A stretch of 64,000 nt of DNA from Pseudahrensia aquimaris (GCF_042676045.1 NZ_JBHTJV010000010.1:124001-188000); one strand, 5' to 3'. Counted from the first letter of the stretch, positions 9,084-18,849 are shown. The notes: generated from the letters alone by a model not told the origin. Program-made: numbers and translations.

Positions 9084-9449
9084 TCAATGCTTGGCTTTGC
9101 CGCTCAACGATTCGATTTTGTTTTGGAGGTCGGCAATCGTGCGCTCAGTTTCAATGCGCTGGTCTTCCAGCGCTTTCAAGCGATCTGCGTATATTAAACG
9201 TATTTTCTCTGGCACGTCATCCGCAGATGATTCGTGCAGCGCAAGAACATCGCCAATTTCTGTCAGCGATAGTCCAATTCGCTTGCAAAAAAGGGCGACG
9301 CGCAGTTTTTCGCGGTCATTTGGGCTGTAAAGCCGCGTCGTGCCGGAACGCGAAGGCTGTATGAGGCCCTTGTCTTCATAGAACCGAAGAGTTCGGAGCG
9401 TGACTCCGAATTCCTTGGCCAGATCTCCGATTTTGTAAAATCTGCTCAC
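9084..9449 (-). CDS. MerR-family transcriptional regulator of the beta-oxidation cluster
   Basis: 121 aa. The N-terminal winged helix-turn-helix is clear (YKIGDLAKEFGVTLRTLRFY, EDKGLIQPSR, TRLYSPND), followed by a coiled-coil dimerisation helix (about residues 75-117). There is no metal-binding cysteine cluster at the C-terminus, which argues against a metal sensor and for a metabolite-responsive type such as LiuR. The start is GTG at 9449. It is the first gene of the minus-strand catabolic cluster, with a matching palindrome just downstream. Inference: it represses the cluster until an acyl-CoA or branched-chain intermediate binds. Confidence 0.85.
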   Translation of the reverse strand: MSRFYKIGDLAKEFGVTLRTLRFYEDKGLIQPSRSGTTRLYSPNDREKLRVALFCKRIGLSLTEIGDVLALHESSADDVPEKIRLIYADRLKALEDQRIETERTIADLQNKIESLSGKAKH

Positions 9450-9836
9450 TTTGGCCCATCCCTCGCATCGAACGTTCTGTGCACCGCATAATTGCGTTTC
9501 GCTGCTCTAACTTATCCGCCCACAAGGTAGTCGCTTGTATCATTTCGCACACATCCGGCACTTGGATGCATCCACTCAACTGAAATAACACAATTAATTT
9601 TTTGGCCTTACCAATAGGTCAAGTCAAGCGCTACGGTGATTCAGCCTTGCAGGGCTATGTGATTTCCAATGGCAATTTAACTCAAATGCCAATCATTAAC
9701 GCACTGTTTACCATAACCGCTGAAAGTGGGCGCGATTAAGCCCGCTCGTGCGGGCACCCCGATTCTGATGTTTGGCGCGGGGCTGGATGTTGTGGGCGTC
9801 GACCGGAAGAAGTCGACCAAAAAGGCGAGATTGATA
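9450..9836. other. Divergent intergenic region between merR and podJ
   Basis: About 390 nt without a convincing gene. On the minus strand TTGACC (9617-9622) and ATTAAT (9593-9598), 18 nt apart, are a weak promoter candidate for merR. A perfect hairpin GCCCGC-TCGT-GCGGGC lies at 9740-9755 upstream of podJ with no T-run; it may sit in the podJ leader. The podJ frame is open from a GTG at 9726, so part of this stretch could be coding if that start were used. Confidence 0.4.
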
Positions 9837-12800
9837 ATGCGTGAAGCTTTTCCGGGTCACTCAAATGACGGACCCACCAACACCAATAAAGGTTCCGAGT
9901 CAGCACGGATCGCAAAATTGCGGTCGGCTATCGAAGAAATCGAGCAGCGTATTGCCAACAATGCAGGCGGTTCAATTTCTAGCGAAGAATTGCGCGATAT
10001 GCAGCAGCAGTTAAACCGGCTTTCCAAACAGGTCACGGCAGCGCCCGCGCCAAAGGCTGCCACGCCAACGCGTCCCGTTGCGAGAGCCATTCCTATCGCT
10101 CCGCGTGTCCAAGTCAAACCACCGCAACCGCAATCACCGACTGCCAACGACATCGCAGCATTGGCCCTTCAGCAAGATCAGGCGCTCGAGGTGATCTCAC
10201 GTCAGTTTGATGTTTTGAAGGCTGAGATTGCGACTTTGAAAAAAGATGTCGCCAAGCCGGTGACCGTTCAGTCGAAGATTGGTCAGGATGAAATTCAGCG
10301 CATTGCTCGCTCACTTTCCGGTATGAACCCCACGCCCAACAACGATGATGTGGTTGACCGCTTCAGCAATGAATTGGAAAGCCTGCGAGCGCGTATCCAT
10401 GAAGATATGCAGCGCGAAATGCGCACGACCAAGCAAATAAACGAACGCCTCGACACGCTTGCCGAAGGCGTTGAAACTTTGGCCGTTAATTCATCAAACG
10501 CCGTTATGCCGCGCGTTGATGATCTGTCCGCACAGATCGACAATATGCGGGTTTCAATCGAAGACCTTCCGCAAACGCTTTCCATTACCAGCATGGAAAA
10601 GCGCTTGAACACGATCGCAGACCAAATAGACCAAATCACGCAAGCTGCCCCCGGCCAAGACATGTCGAGCGTTGAAAAACGCCTTGATGAAATCGCCCGT
10701 GCCCTGGTTGCGGTTTCAAATATGTCGGCGCGGGGTCACGAAGATCCGGAAGCCATGCGTCGCCTTGAAGAGCGTTTTGATGGTTTGGATCAAGCTGTTC
10801 AGGCATTGGCCCATAATGGTTCCACGCCGCTTGAAAGCGCCCAAATTGCTGAACTCGCAAATCGAATTGAAACTCTTACAGACCGTCTTGGTTCTTTCGA
10901 GAAATATGCTGAAAATGGCGATATTGGTGCGGCTTCTGCGCTTTTCGCCGGCCCGGACACGTCTGCTTTGGAAGCGCAGCTAGCTCAACTGACGGCACGT
11001 TTGGATGAGGCATCGCAGGTCAACTCATCGGCCGCACAGCTTTCCAATCTCGAAGCCCAAGTTGGCAAAATTCTGCGCCAGATGAACAAGCAAACCGAAA
11101 CGGCAATCGTCGATTTCACACCGGTAGAGGCGCGCCTCGGTCAGCTTGAAAGCAAGCTGGATACATCAACGCAATTTTCTGTCGAAGCTGCGCAGCAGGC
11201 CGCCCAACAGGCTGTCTCCATGCTCGGTGCCAACAGTGATCAAGGTCAGGCGATTGCCGCTCTTTCGCAAGAGCTGCGGGCGCTGCAAACGATTTCGCAG
11301 GCCGCTCCTGACAACACTCAGTCGTTTGACGATATGCGTGACATGCTCGGCAGCATTGCCGATCGTTTGGGCCAGATCGAAAACACGCTGGCGACCAGCA
11401 AAGCCGACGCACAGCTAAACCATACCGGCCCGCTTGCCATGCCGCGTGCTCCGCAATACGACCCAGAGCCGCAAATGGCCCAGGGCGCCACTGCTGCGGT
11501 ATCGGCAGCACAAGCTGTCCGCCACGAGGCGCAGGTTGAGCCAGCGCATTCCCCTGCGCATTCATATGAGTTCGCGCCGGTGGTGCCACAGCCCACGAGT
11601 ACTGCTGCTGTCGCCGCTCCGTCGCTGGATCCGACCAACGATCTCGACAACACCATGGGCTTTGATTCCAACGAGCATATGCCGATAGAGCCGGAAGCGC
11701 GCCAATCTTCCGCTTTGCCCGATGGGATCGGAAGCGATGATCTCAACGACATGGTCGAACGCGCTGCCGCTAAACTTGATGTTGCCAAGGCTTCCTACAA
11801 TTCCGCCAAGGCTTCCTACGGTTCTGGAGCAGACAACATTAAGCCGGACCCAATCGGCGCTGCACGGCGGGCTTTGCAGGCTACTACTGATGAAATGAAC
11901 GCTGCACGCAGTGAAGCCGAAGGAAACGTCGAAGGACTGACCGACGATCAACGCAAGTCTTCGTTGCTTGCACGTCTTAGTACCCTCAACATTCGCAAAC
12001 CGTTGATCGTAGCCGCCGCAGCAGCAATTTTGTTGATCGCCGCTTCTACCGGCTACAAGGCACTCACTGTCGAAGGCGATTCCGAAGTCGCCAATGTCAG
12101 CGCGCCCGTTGTTGAGCAGACATTGGTGGAAGATGCAGTTCAAGAAGAAGCTGCAGCAGAAAACGAAGTTGCCGATGAACCGCAGACAGTTGCCGAAGCG
12201 CCTGCAAATGCAGAATCCAGCGACCAACCTTCGGCACTCTCGCCGCCAGAAGCCGTGCCGGCCGAGACATCCGAGCAAGTCTCAGAGCAAGTGCCTGAGA
12301 CCACCCCGAATGAAGTGGACAGCGCAACACTGGAAACCGAGCAACCAGCCGTCGAAGACGAAACGGTAGCCTCGGTCGCTGAAGCGGACGAAACTGCAGG
12401 CCAGCAAACTGAAGAGACGATGAAATTTGCTGACGTTGCAGACAACGTCGGTCCTGAGCCATTTGTTGCCGCCGCTCGTCAGGGCGATCCAAAGGCGCTG
12501 TTCGAACTCGCTATGCGCTACAGCGACGGCAAGATCGTTCCACGCGATCTTTCTCAATCCGCTATTTGGTTTGAACGCGCCGCAGAAGCAGGTTTCGCGC
12601 CCGCACAATATTCTGTCGGATCACTCTATGAAAAAGGCATCGGCGTAGAAAAGAACATCGAGAAAGCCGCGCAATGGTATGCGCTTGCTGCTGACCAGGG
12701 CAATGCCCGCGCCATGCACAATCTGGCTGTTATCAACGCAATGGGTGTTGGCGGCAACGAGGCCAACATGGAAGTCGCCGTCAATTGGTTCAAGAAAGCG

Positions 12801-13280
12801 GCAGAATTTGGCATTAAAGACAGCCAGTTCAATCTCGGAATCCTATACGGACAAGGCATGGGCGTTCCGCAGAACCTGTCGGAAAGCTACAAGTGGTTCG
12901 GTATCGCCGCCAAGACGGGTGATGCTGATGCTGCCAGCAAACGCGACGAAGTTGCAAAGGCGATGGACAGCGCCGACTTGGCCCAAATGAAAGAAGTGGT
13001 TGCAAACTGGAAAGGCTCCAAGCCTGACGATGCCACAAACCGCGTTGCTGTTCCGCAAGAATGGCGCGGCGCGAGCAAGTCCTCTTCAAATTCAATCGAA
13101 ATGCTGATCAAGAAGACGCAGATCTCGCTCAATGAGCGCGGCTTTAAGGTTGGTGAACCTGACGGCTTGATCGGACCAAAAACCAAACGTGCGATCATGG
13201 AATTCCAGCGCGCTGCGGGGCTGCCCATCACTGGCAAGGTTGATCGTCCGCTCGTTGCTGCTCTGGGCGTGAAAGGCTAA
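9837..13280 (+). CDS. podJ: PodJ-like polar organising protein with Sel1 repeats and peptidoglycan-binding domain
   Basis: 1147 aa from the ATG at 9837 (RLI-MREAFPGHS). Residues about 20-560 are rich in heptad-like and Gln/Glu/Leu segments (repeated DEIARAL, RLDEIA and LANRIETL-like units), a long cytoplasmic coiled coil. One transmembrane helix, LIVAAAAAILLIAASTGYKA, lies near residue 725. An acidic Pro/Glu linker follows, then at least three Sel1-like repeats (about 870-1040; ALFELAMRYSDGKIVP, APAQYSVGSLYEKGIGV, DSQFNLGILYGQGMGV), and a C-terminal peptidoglycan-binding_1 domain ending GKVDRPLVAALG. This is the architecture of PodJ, which marks the new pole and organises polar growth in Caulobacter and Agrobacterium. 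It is monocistronic, closed by a terminator. Confidence 0.85.
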   Translation: MREAFPGHSNDGPTNTNKGSESARIAKLRSAIEEIEQRIANNAGGSISSEELRDMQQQLNRLSKQVTAAPAPKAATPTRPVARAIPIAPRVQVKPPQPQSPTANDIAALALQQDQALEVISRQFDVLKAEIATLKKDVAKPVTVQSKIGQDEIQRIARSLSGMNPTPNNDDVVDRFSNELESLRARIHEDMQREMRTTKQINERLDTLAEGVETLAVNSSNAVMPRVDDLSAQIDNMRVSIEDLPQTLSITSMEKRLNTIADQIDQITQAAPGQDMSSVEKRLDEIARALVAVSNMSARGHEDPEAMRRLEERFDGLDQAVQALAHNGSTPLESAQIAELANRIETLTDRLGSFEKYAENGDIGAASALFAGPDTSALEAQLAQLTARLDEASQVNSSAAQLSNLEAQVGKILRQMNKQTETAIVDFTPVEARLGQLESKLDTSTQFSVEAAQQAAQQAVSMLGANSDQGQAIAALSQELRALQTISQAAPDNTQSFDDMRDMLGSIADRLGQIENTLATSKADAQLNHTGPLAMPRAPQYDPEPQMAQGATAAVSAAQAVRHEAQVEPAHSPAHSYEFAPVVPQPTSTAAVAAPSLDPTNDLDNTMGFDSNEHMPIEPEARQSSALPDGIGSDDLNDMVERAAAKLDVAKASYNSAKASYGSGADNIKPDPIGAARRALQATTDEMNAARSEAEGNVEGLTDDQRKSSLLARLSTLNIRKPLIVAAAAAILLIAASTGYKALTVEGDSEVANVSAPVVEQTLVEDAVQEEAAAENEVADEPQTVAEAPANAESSDQPSALSPPEAVPAETSEQVSEQVPETTPNEVDSATLETEQPAVEDETVASVAEADETAGQQTEETMKFADVADNVGPEPFVAAARQGDPKALFELAMRYSDGKIVPRDLSQSAIWFERAAEAGFAPAQYSVGSLYEKGIGVEKNIEKAAQWYALAADQGNARAMHNLAVINAMGVGGNEANMEVAVNWFKKAAEFGIKDSQFNLGILYGQGMGVPQNLSESYKWFGIAAKTGDADAASKRDEVAKAMDSADLAQMKEVVANWKGSKPDDATNRVAVPQEWRGASKSSSNSIEMLIKKTQISLNERGFKVGEPDGLIGPKTKRAIMEFQRAAGLPITGKVDRPLVAALGVKG

Positions 13281-13321
13281 CGCCAGATTTCCACAAACGT
13301 GGCCTCGTCATGGGTCCAGAT

Positions 13322-13345
13322 ACGGCCCTTTTGAGGGCCGTTTTT
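13322..13345 (+). terminator. Rho-independent terminator after podJ
   Basis: Perfect 7-bp stem ACGGCCC / GGGCCGT around a TTTTGA loop, followed by a T-run, 42 nt beyond the podJ stop. Confidence 0.85.
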
Positions 13346-13450
13346 GTGTTCGCAGTTCAGCAGATTTGACAAGTTGGTGTCGTGGGCGCATTGACCCTTC
13401 ACCTTTGGTTTATCGGGTTTTAGCGCCCGATGTGTCTGGATCTGCTGGTC

Positions 13451-14380
13451 GTGAATATCTACCTGCCAATTGCCGAAATGTCGGTGAATGTCTTCGTGCT
13501 TTTCGGCATGGGTGCAGGCGTGGGTTTCCTGTCAGGCATGTTTGGCGTCGGCGGCGGTTTTCTAATGACGCCGCTTCTGATCTTCTACCAAATTCCCCCC
13601 GCTGTTGCGGTTGCGACAGAGGCCAACCAAATCGTCGCTTCATCATTTTCCGGTGCTCTCGCCCACTTAAGGCGGGGTTCGCTCGACATTAAGCTGGGCA
13701 TAATGCTGCTTATTGGCGGCGTTGCAGGTTCGATGGTCGGCGTCGTGCTGTTCTCCGCTTTGCGCTCGTCAGGTCAGCTCGATTTCATTATCTCGATTCT
13801 GTATGTCGGATTTCTGGGAACCATCGGCTCGCTGATGGTGATCGAAAGCCTGAACGCAATCCGCAAGGCCCGAATGTTGCCTTCTGACGCTGCACCGGCC
13901 CCGCGCCCGCCTCAACAGGGTTGGATCGCGAACATGCCCTTCAAGATGCGCTTTGAACGCTCACAGCTCTATTTAAGCGTCATCCCTGTTTTGGGCCTTG
14001 GCTTCCTTGTGGGCATTCTTGCATCCATCATGGGCGTTGGCGGCGGCTTCATTATGGTTCCTGCGATGATCTACCTGCTGCGTGTTCCCACTAATGTGGT
14101 GATCGGGACCTCGTTGTTTCAGATCATGTTTGTGACGATGTTCACGACCATTGCACAATCTGCGACCAACCAAACGGTTGATGTGGTTCTGGCGTTCATT
14201 TTGATGGTGGGTGGCGTTATCGGCGCCCAATTCGGTGCGCAGGCGGGGCAGAAACTGAAGGGCGAACAATTGCGCGCACTACTGGGCCTCATCGTCTTGG
14301 CAGTCTGCATTCGCCTCGGCTGGGATTTGGTCGCGACCCCGTCGGAACTGTTTTCCATCGGAACAGCGGTGGCGCACTGA
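13451..14380 (+). CDS. TauE/SafE-family sulfite or organosulfur exporter
   Basis: 309 aa from the GTG at 13451. The two family repeats are visible: GVGFLSGMFGVGGGFLMTPL near the N-terminus and LVGILASIMGVGGGFIMVPA in the second half, with about eight transmembrane segments. The GTG is preferred because the upstream in-frame ATG (13430) adds residues unlike the family. Its stop overlaps the ATG of the TIGR02186 gene (TGATG), so both are made from one transcript. TauE/SafE proteins move sulfite, sulfoacetate or related anions across the inner membrane; the substrate is not shown here. Confidence 0.88.
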   Translation: MNIYLPIAEMSVNVFVLFGMGAGVGFLSGMFGVGGGFLMTPLLIFYQIPPAVAVATEANQIVASSFSGALAHLRRGSLDIKLGIMLLIGGVAGSMVGVVLFSALRSSGQLDFIISILYVGFLGTIGSLMVIESLNAIRKARMLPSDAAPAPRPPQQGWIANMPFKMRFERSQLYLSVIPVLGLGFLVGILASIMGVGGGFIMVPAMIYLLRVPTNVVIGTSLFQIMFVTMFTTIAQSATNQTVDVVLAFILMVGGVIGAQFGAQAGQKLKGEQLRALLGLIVLAVCIRLGWDLVATPSELFSIGTAVAH

Positions 14381-15144
14381 TGCGGTTTCTGTCGACCATA
14401 TTCGCAACATTTTGCATCGCCCTCGGCGCTGCCCAAGCAACACAATTGCAAATCGGACTTTCCAACGAATCCGTGGCAATCACGTCTAGCTTTGATGGCG
14501 ACAGCGTTGTGGTGTTTGGCTCCATCGAAGGCGGCGACCCGGAAGCGCTGACTCTCGCGCAGTACGATCTAGTGGTCGCTTTGGTTGGTCCCGACGCCGA
14601 TATCGTGGTGCGGCGCAAACAAAGGCGTGCTGGGATTTGGATGAACGGTGCATCGTTGCCGTTCATCCGCGTGCCGTCCTTTTATTCAATGGCCAGCAAC
14701 CGAAAACTGATCGAGATAGCCGAGCCACCGGTGCTTTCCAAAAACCGTATCGGTTTTGAGTATCTCAAGTTTGAAACAGGTGCGACGCTTATTGCGGATT
14801 CAGAAATTCAGACCTTTCGCGAATCCCTCAATCGCTTGAAAGCCTCGCAAGAGCTGTCGTTGAAACGAACGGACGGCGTGAAGTTCCTCAGCCCAACTCT
14901 CTTTCGCGCCAAGCTATCCGTCCCCGCCAATGTTCCGATTGGAAGGCACACTGCCCGTGTCTGGCTTTTTAAAAATGGGGAAGTGATTGCCCGCGAGGCT
15001 GCAAGACTGGAAGTTCGCAAGATTGGGTTTGAGCAATTCATGTATAATCTGGCTTACAAGAACGGCCTGCTTTACGGCATCATCGCCGTTCTTGTTGCTA
15101 TCTTCACGGGCTGGCTTGCAAGCGTTGTTTTCCGTAAGGACTGA
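14380..15144 (+). CDS. TIGR02186-family membrane-anchored protein
   Basis: 254 aa. A signal peptide (FLSTIFATFCIALGAAQA) is followed by a beta-rich periplasmic region (QLQIGLSNESVAITSSFDG, VVVFGSIEGG, LVVALVGPDADIVVRRK) and one C-terminal transmembrane helix (LLYGIIAVLVAIFTGWLASV). The family is found almost always next to TauE/SafE exporters in Rhizobiales, and here the start overlaps the exporter stop. It is probably an accessory factor for the exporter; no biochemical role is known to me. Confidence 0.85.
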   Translation: MRFLSTIFATFCIALGAAQATQLQIGLSNESVAITSSFDGDSVVVFGSIEGGDPEALTLAQYDLVVALVGPDADIVVRRKQRRAGIWMNGASLPFIRVPSFYSMASNRKLIEIAEPPVLSKNRIGFEYLKFETGATLIADSEIQTFRESLNRLKASQELSLKRTDGVKFLSPTLFRAKLSVPANVPIGRHTARVWLFKNGEVIAREAARLEVRKIGFEQFMYNLAYKNGLLYGIIAVLVAIFTGWLASVVFRKD

Positions 15145-15177
15145 CGCGAGACTATCTTCGCGCCGGAGACTGCATCC

Positions 15178-15705
15178 TTGTCCCAGACCGATCCGCTAGA
15201 ACCCGCCAAAACTTCGCTCAGCGCGCCGTCGCTGGAGAAGCAGCACAAACGCCTGACCGACGCTGCATTAACCCGCCGCACGGCATGGTTGCTCTCGCTT
15301 GCAGGTGCCATCCCCTTTCTCGCTTTGTCCTTTGCTGTATTCGGGTTGGAAAAAATTCACCCGCTTCATGGGTTGGCACAAGATGCTCTGAAGACGTACG
15401 GCGCAGTTATTCTGTCTTTCCTCGGCGGCATTCGTTGGGGCCTCGCCATGCGCAGCCAAGACCCGGAAACGGGACGCAACGTGTTCGTGTTGGCAGTCAT
15501 CCCCTCGCTCGTCGGCTGGTTCGCGATTTTTCTGCCTGTGCCTTATGTCTATGGAATACTTGCACTGGGCTTTGCGGCGCAGGGAGCTTGGGATTCGTTT
15601 GCTGCACAAAATGGCGTGTTCGGCTTGTGGTTTGCAAAACTGCGCATGACGATCACCGCTATCGTGGTCGCTTGCATGGTGATCGCATTTTTCGGCACAG
15701 TTTAA
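15178..15705 (+). CDS. DUF3429 integral membrane protein
   Basis: 175 aa. After a hydrophilic N-terminus of about 37 residues there are four or five hydrophobic helices (AWLLSLAGAIPFLALSFAVF, YGAVILSFLGGIRWGLAM, VFVLAVIPSLVGWFAIFLPV). The central GAVILSFLGGIRWG segment is characteristic of DUF3429. The start is TTG at 15178, with GGAG about 10 nt upstream. Function unknown; it is the third of a run of same-strand membrane genes. Confidence 0.8.
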   Translation: MSQTDPLEPAKTSLSAPSLEKQHKRLTDAALTRRTAWLLSLAGAIPFLALSFAVFGLEKIHPLHGLAQDALKTYGAVILSFLGGIRWGLAMRSQDPETGRNVFVLAVIPSLVGWFAIFLPVPYVYGILALGFAAQGAWDSFAAQNGVFGLWFAKLRMTITAIVVACMVIAFFGTV

Positions 15706-15776
15706 AGCCAAACCAATTGCTTGATCGCCTCGCCACGCAAGCCTAAGTGTTCGCCAGACACCTCGGAGACCAAATC

Positions 15777-16055
15777 ATGAGCAACCCCGTTACCCGATTT
15801 TTGGGAGATACTCCCACGCGCGTTGCGGTGAAGCTCATCGTTTTATCGCTGATCGTCGGCTTTGTGATGAACTTCGTTGGTTGGCGACCACGTGATATTT
15901 TCAACGGTATCGTCAACTTCTTCCGTAATTTGTGGGAGTTGGGCTTTCAGGTTTTTGCCAATTCGCTGGAATATCTCCTGCTGGGTGCGGCTGTCGTCGT
16001 GCCGGCTTTCTTCATTATCCGCTTGCTGAATTTCCGCTCCGGCTCACGCGATTGA
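15777..16055 (+). CDS. DUF6460-type small membrane protein
   Basis: 92 aa from the ATG at 15777, with GGAG upstream. Two hydrophobic segments (VKLIVLSLIVGFVMNFVGW and YLLLGAAVVVPAFFIIRLL) flank the conserved WRPRDIFNGIVNFFRNLW. Similar short proteins are common in Hyphomicrobiales and have no assigned role. It ends 7 nt before the MATE transporter gene. Confidence 0.8.
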   Translation: MSNPVTRFLGDTPTRVAVKLIVLSLIVGFVMNFVGWRPRDIFNGIVNFFRNLWELGFQVFANSLEYLLLGAAVVVPAFFIIRLLNFRSGSRD

Positions 16056-16062
16056 AAGCCTG

Positions 16063-17403
16063 GTGAGCGTCGACGAATCAAAGCCCGTCCGCCCTTTTGA
16101 AGTCACCAATGCGATGGTCTTTTCCATCGCCATTCCAATGACGCTGGCCTACATCACCACGCCTTTGCTCGGCCTGGTGGACACAGGTGTGGTCGGTCAA
16201 TTGGGCGATGCTGCGTTGATCGGAGGTTTGGCGGTCGGGGCTGTATTGTTCGATACCATCTTCACGATGTTCAACTTCCTTCGAGCGGCAACCACTGGCC
16301 TTGTTGCGCAGGCAATGGGAGCGGGCGACGAAGAGCAACAACGCATCATCGCCATCCGCGCGCTCATCATTTCGGTCTTGGGCGGAGCGCTGGTGTTGGC
16401 GTTGGCTCCGCTAATTTTACAGATCAGCCTGTCGCTGATGACGCTCACACCGGCGGTAGTCGCGGCGGTGACGAGTTACTTCATGATCCGCGTTTTGGCC
16501 GCGCCGCTGACGCTGCTGAACTATTCCGTCCTCGGTTGGTTGCTCGGCCAATCCCGCGCAGGCATGGGGCTTCTGCTGCAAACTGTGCTGAACGGCACCA
16601 ACATCGCGCTTTCATTCATTCTGGGCATCTCCTTTGGCTGGGGTTTGGAGGGGGTTGCTTGGGCCACGGTTATTGCCGAAGGCGTTGCGACTGTTTTGGG
16701 ACTTCTCCTGTTTTTCGCTCGCGCCCGATTGGGCGGTGCAGTCGATTGGAGGCGCGTGTTCAACCGTCCGGCGCTGATGCGTCTTTTCGCAGTCAATCGT
16801 GATATCATGATCCGCTCTTTCGTGCTGGTGTTCACCTTCGCCTATTTCACCGCGCAAGGCGCCCTGTTTGGTGAAACGACGCTGGCGGCCAACGCGATAT
16901 TAATGAACTTCTTTCTGGTTGCCGGATATCTGCTCGACGGATTTGCAATGGCGGCAGAACAGTTCGTCGGCCGGGCAATCGGTGCGAACTATCGCCCCGC
17001 CTTTGATAAATCGGTGCGCCTAACGCTCTATTGGGGGCTGCTTTTGGGCACGGCCGGAACGGTTATCGCCTATGCTGTTGGCCCGTGGTTGATTGACCTG
17101 CTGACGGTGCTGCCGGACGTGCGATCTGAAGCGCGGGTCTATCTTTTGTGGGCTGCACTCACACCGATTGTCGGCGTTTTAGCGTTCCAGATGGACGGCA
17201 TTTACATTGGCGCTACGTGGTCTGCGACCATGCGGAACATGATGCTTTTGTCGATCGCCGCGTTCATGATCGTTTGGTATCTGACACAATCAACGCTGGG
17301 AAATCATGGCCTGTGGTTGGCCCTGCTCACGTTCCTTGGCGTTCGCGGCATTACGCTTTCAGCGGCCCTACCAGCCCATCGGCGCAGAGCGTTTTTGATT
17401 TAG
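16063..17403 (+). CDS. MATE-family efflux transporter (DinF/NorM type)
   Basis: 446 aa with twelve hydrophobic segments. The family's early motif is visible as IAIPMTLAYITTPLLGLVDTGVVG, and the second MATE repeat starts near residue 240 (MIRSFVLVFTFAYFTAQGAL). MATE proteins export cationic drugs or metabolites using Na+ or H+ gradients. The start is GTG at 16063. The gene ends 2 nt before the end of the convergent pyrD gene, so both must terminate within each other or within very short sequence. Confidence 0.9.
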   Translation: MSVDESKPVRPFEVTNAMVFSIAIPMTLAYITTPLLGLVDTGVVGQLGDAALIGGLAVGAVLFDTIFTMFNFLRAATTGLVAQAMGAGDEEQQRIIAIRALIISVLGGALVLALAPLILQISLSLMTLTPAVVAAVTSYFMIRVLAAPLTLLNYSVLGWLLGQSRAGMGLLLQTVLNGTNIALSFILGISFGWGLEGVAWATVIAEGVATVLGLLLFFARARLGGAVDWRRVFNRPALMRLFAVNRDIMIRSFVLVFTFAYFTAQGALFGETTLAANAILMNFFLVAGYLLDGFAMAAEQFVGRAIGANYRPAFDKSVRLTLYWGLLLGTAGTVIAYAVGPWLIDLLTVLPDVRSEARVYLLWAALTPIVGVLAFQMDGIYIGATWSATMRNMMLLSIAAFMIVWYLTQSTLGNHGLWLALLTFLGVRGITLSAALPAHRRRAFLI

Positions 17404-17405
17404 GT

Positions 17406-18491
17406 TCACTCAAGCGGCTTGGCTGCCCATTCCTCTATCTTGCTGCCGCGCAGTTCTTCGAGGCTTTGTCCAATTTTCCTAAGCCTTTTCTGCATGCCCT
17501 CGCAGATTTCGCGGGGCAGGGATGGGCCTTCATAAACCATGCCAGAATAAAGCTGCACCAGCGCCGCCCCCGCTTCTATCTTTGCCATAGCGGTCTGCGC
17601 ATTGTGCACGCCACCAACACCGATGAGCGGCATTGAACCGCCAAGCCGTTGCGCCATACGCGCCAGCACGGTCGTTGATCGCTCAAACAGCGGGGCACCG
17701 GAAAGGCCGCCAGCTTCCGAAGCCAACGGTGTCGGCTTCAAGCCTTTGCGCGAAAGTGTCGTGTTGGAAACGATCAACGCATCAAAATCGCTGGCCTGCA
17801 ATGCTGCCGCGATTGCGTCCATCTCACCCTCGTCCAAGTCGGGCGCGATCTTCAAGAATAAGGGCACACCGACTTGCAAAGCTGCTCGCGCCGCACTCAC
17901 GCGGCTCAGCAGATCGCTGAGTGGATCAGCACCTTGCAATGCTCGCAGACCTGGAGTGTTGGGTGATGAAATGTTGATCGTGAAATAGGATGCCAAGCCA
18001 GCGAAGGCTGCTATTCCCTTCACATAATCCGCAGCGAAATCTTCGCTGTCTTTGTTTGCTCCAAGATTGACGCCAACGATGCCATGCGAACGGCGCTCGG
18101 CGCGTGCCCGAAGCCGAGCGGCAACTTTCTCGTGCCCTTCGCTGTTGAAACCAAGCCGGTTAATGACGCCACGCTCTGCCATAGCGCGAAACACCCGCGG
18201 CCTTGGATTGCCCGGTTGGGGGCGTGGCGTCACCGTGCCGATCTCTGCGTGGCCGAAACCCATGCTCAGCAACGCATCGGGAACATCAGCACCCTTGTCA
18301 TATCCTGCAGCCATGCCAAGTGGATTGGGGAAGTCGAGACCCGCTATTTCAGTTCTCAAACCTGCATGTCTGGCATTGTTGTAGCGGGGGTGGAGCCCGG
18401 ATTTCAGCGCCTTGATCGAAATGCCGTGGGCTGTCTCCGCATCAAGAGCAAACAATGCGTTACGGCCGATGCCATCGAAAAACAAACCCAT
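17406..18491 (-). CDS. pyrD: Dihydroorotate dehydrogenase (quinone), class 2
   Basis: 361 aa from the ATG at 18491, the class 2 length. LDFPNPLGMAAGYDKGADVP, then INRLGFNSEG, and the FMN-site segment FTINISSPNTPGLRALQGAD with the catalytic Ser position are present; IGVGGVHNAQTAMAKIEAGA closes the barrel phosphate site. It oxidises dihydroorotate to orotate at the membrane, passing electrons to quinone, in pyrimidine synthesis. It starts 4 nt after the DUF952 gene and is probably co-transcribed with it. Confidence 0.94.
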   Translation of the reverse strand: MGLFFDGIGRNALFALDAETAHGISIKALKSGLHPRYNNARHAGLRTEIAGLDFPNPLGMAAGYDKGADVPDALLSMGFGHAEIGTVTPRPQPGNPRPRVFRAMAERGVINRLGFNSEGHEKVAARLRARAERRSHGIVGVNLGANKDSEDFAADYVKGIAAFAGLASYFTINISSPNTPGLRALQGADPLSDLLSRVSAARAALQVGVPLFLKIAPDLDEGEMDAIAAALQASDFDALIVSNTTLSRKGLKPTPLASEAGGLSGAPLFERSTTVLARMAQRLGGSMPLIGVGGVHNAQTAMAKIEAGAALVQLYSGMVYEGPSLPREICEGMQKRLRKIGQSLEELRGSKIEEWAAKPLE

Positions 18492-18495
18492 AATA

Positions 18496-18849
18496 TCAGA
18501 TCTCCAAATCGGGCAGTGAATGAACGCCGTCGCTGCCAAGTGGCATAGGCCTGGTCCATGCAACAGCTTCCATCGAAAGCGTGGCATAAAGGTGGGGGAA
18601 CAACGCGCCGCCGCGCGACTCCTCCCACTTCAAACCCTTGCCCAGAGCTTCGACTGAAATGGCTGCCAGAAGCAGGTCATCTTGGCCCGAGAAATGCTTT
18701 GCCGCCGTTTCTGCCACCTGTCCTGCTGTGGAGAAATGAATGTAGCCATCAGCAAGATCAATTGGTGCGCCTTCAAAAACCCCCTCGGCTTCCGCTGCCT
18801 GCCAGTCTGCGCGGGGTGTGATTTTATAGATCAATCGGGGGGTGATCAT
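18496..18849 (-). CDS. DUF952 family protein
   Basis: 117 aa. IYKITPRADWQAAEAEGVF and GYIHFSTAGQVAETAAKHF are the conserved parts of this short alpha/beta family, often described as glutathione S-transferase-like or ADP-ribosyltransferase-like by structure, with no confirmed role. It lies directly upstream of pyrD, a pairing seen in other alphaproteobacteria. Confidence 0.85.
   Translation of the reverse strand: MITPRLIYKITPRADWQAAEAEGVFEGAPIDLADGYIHFSTAGQVAETAAKHFSGQDDLLLAAISVEALGKGLKWEESRGGALFPHLYATLSMEAVAWTRPMPLGSDGVHSLPDLEI

Noticed and set aside
7673..9364. 563-codon open frame on the plus strand opposite the acyl-CoA dehydrogenase and merR
   Set aside because: It is entirely antisense to two well-supported genes, has no recognisable domain and no ribosome-binding site; high-GC codon bias often opens such frames.
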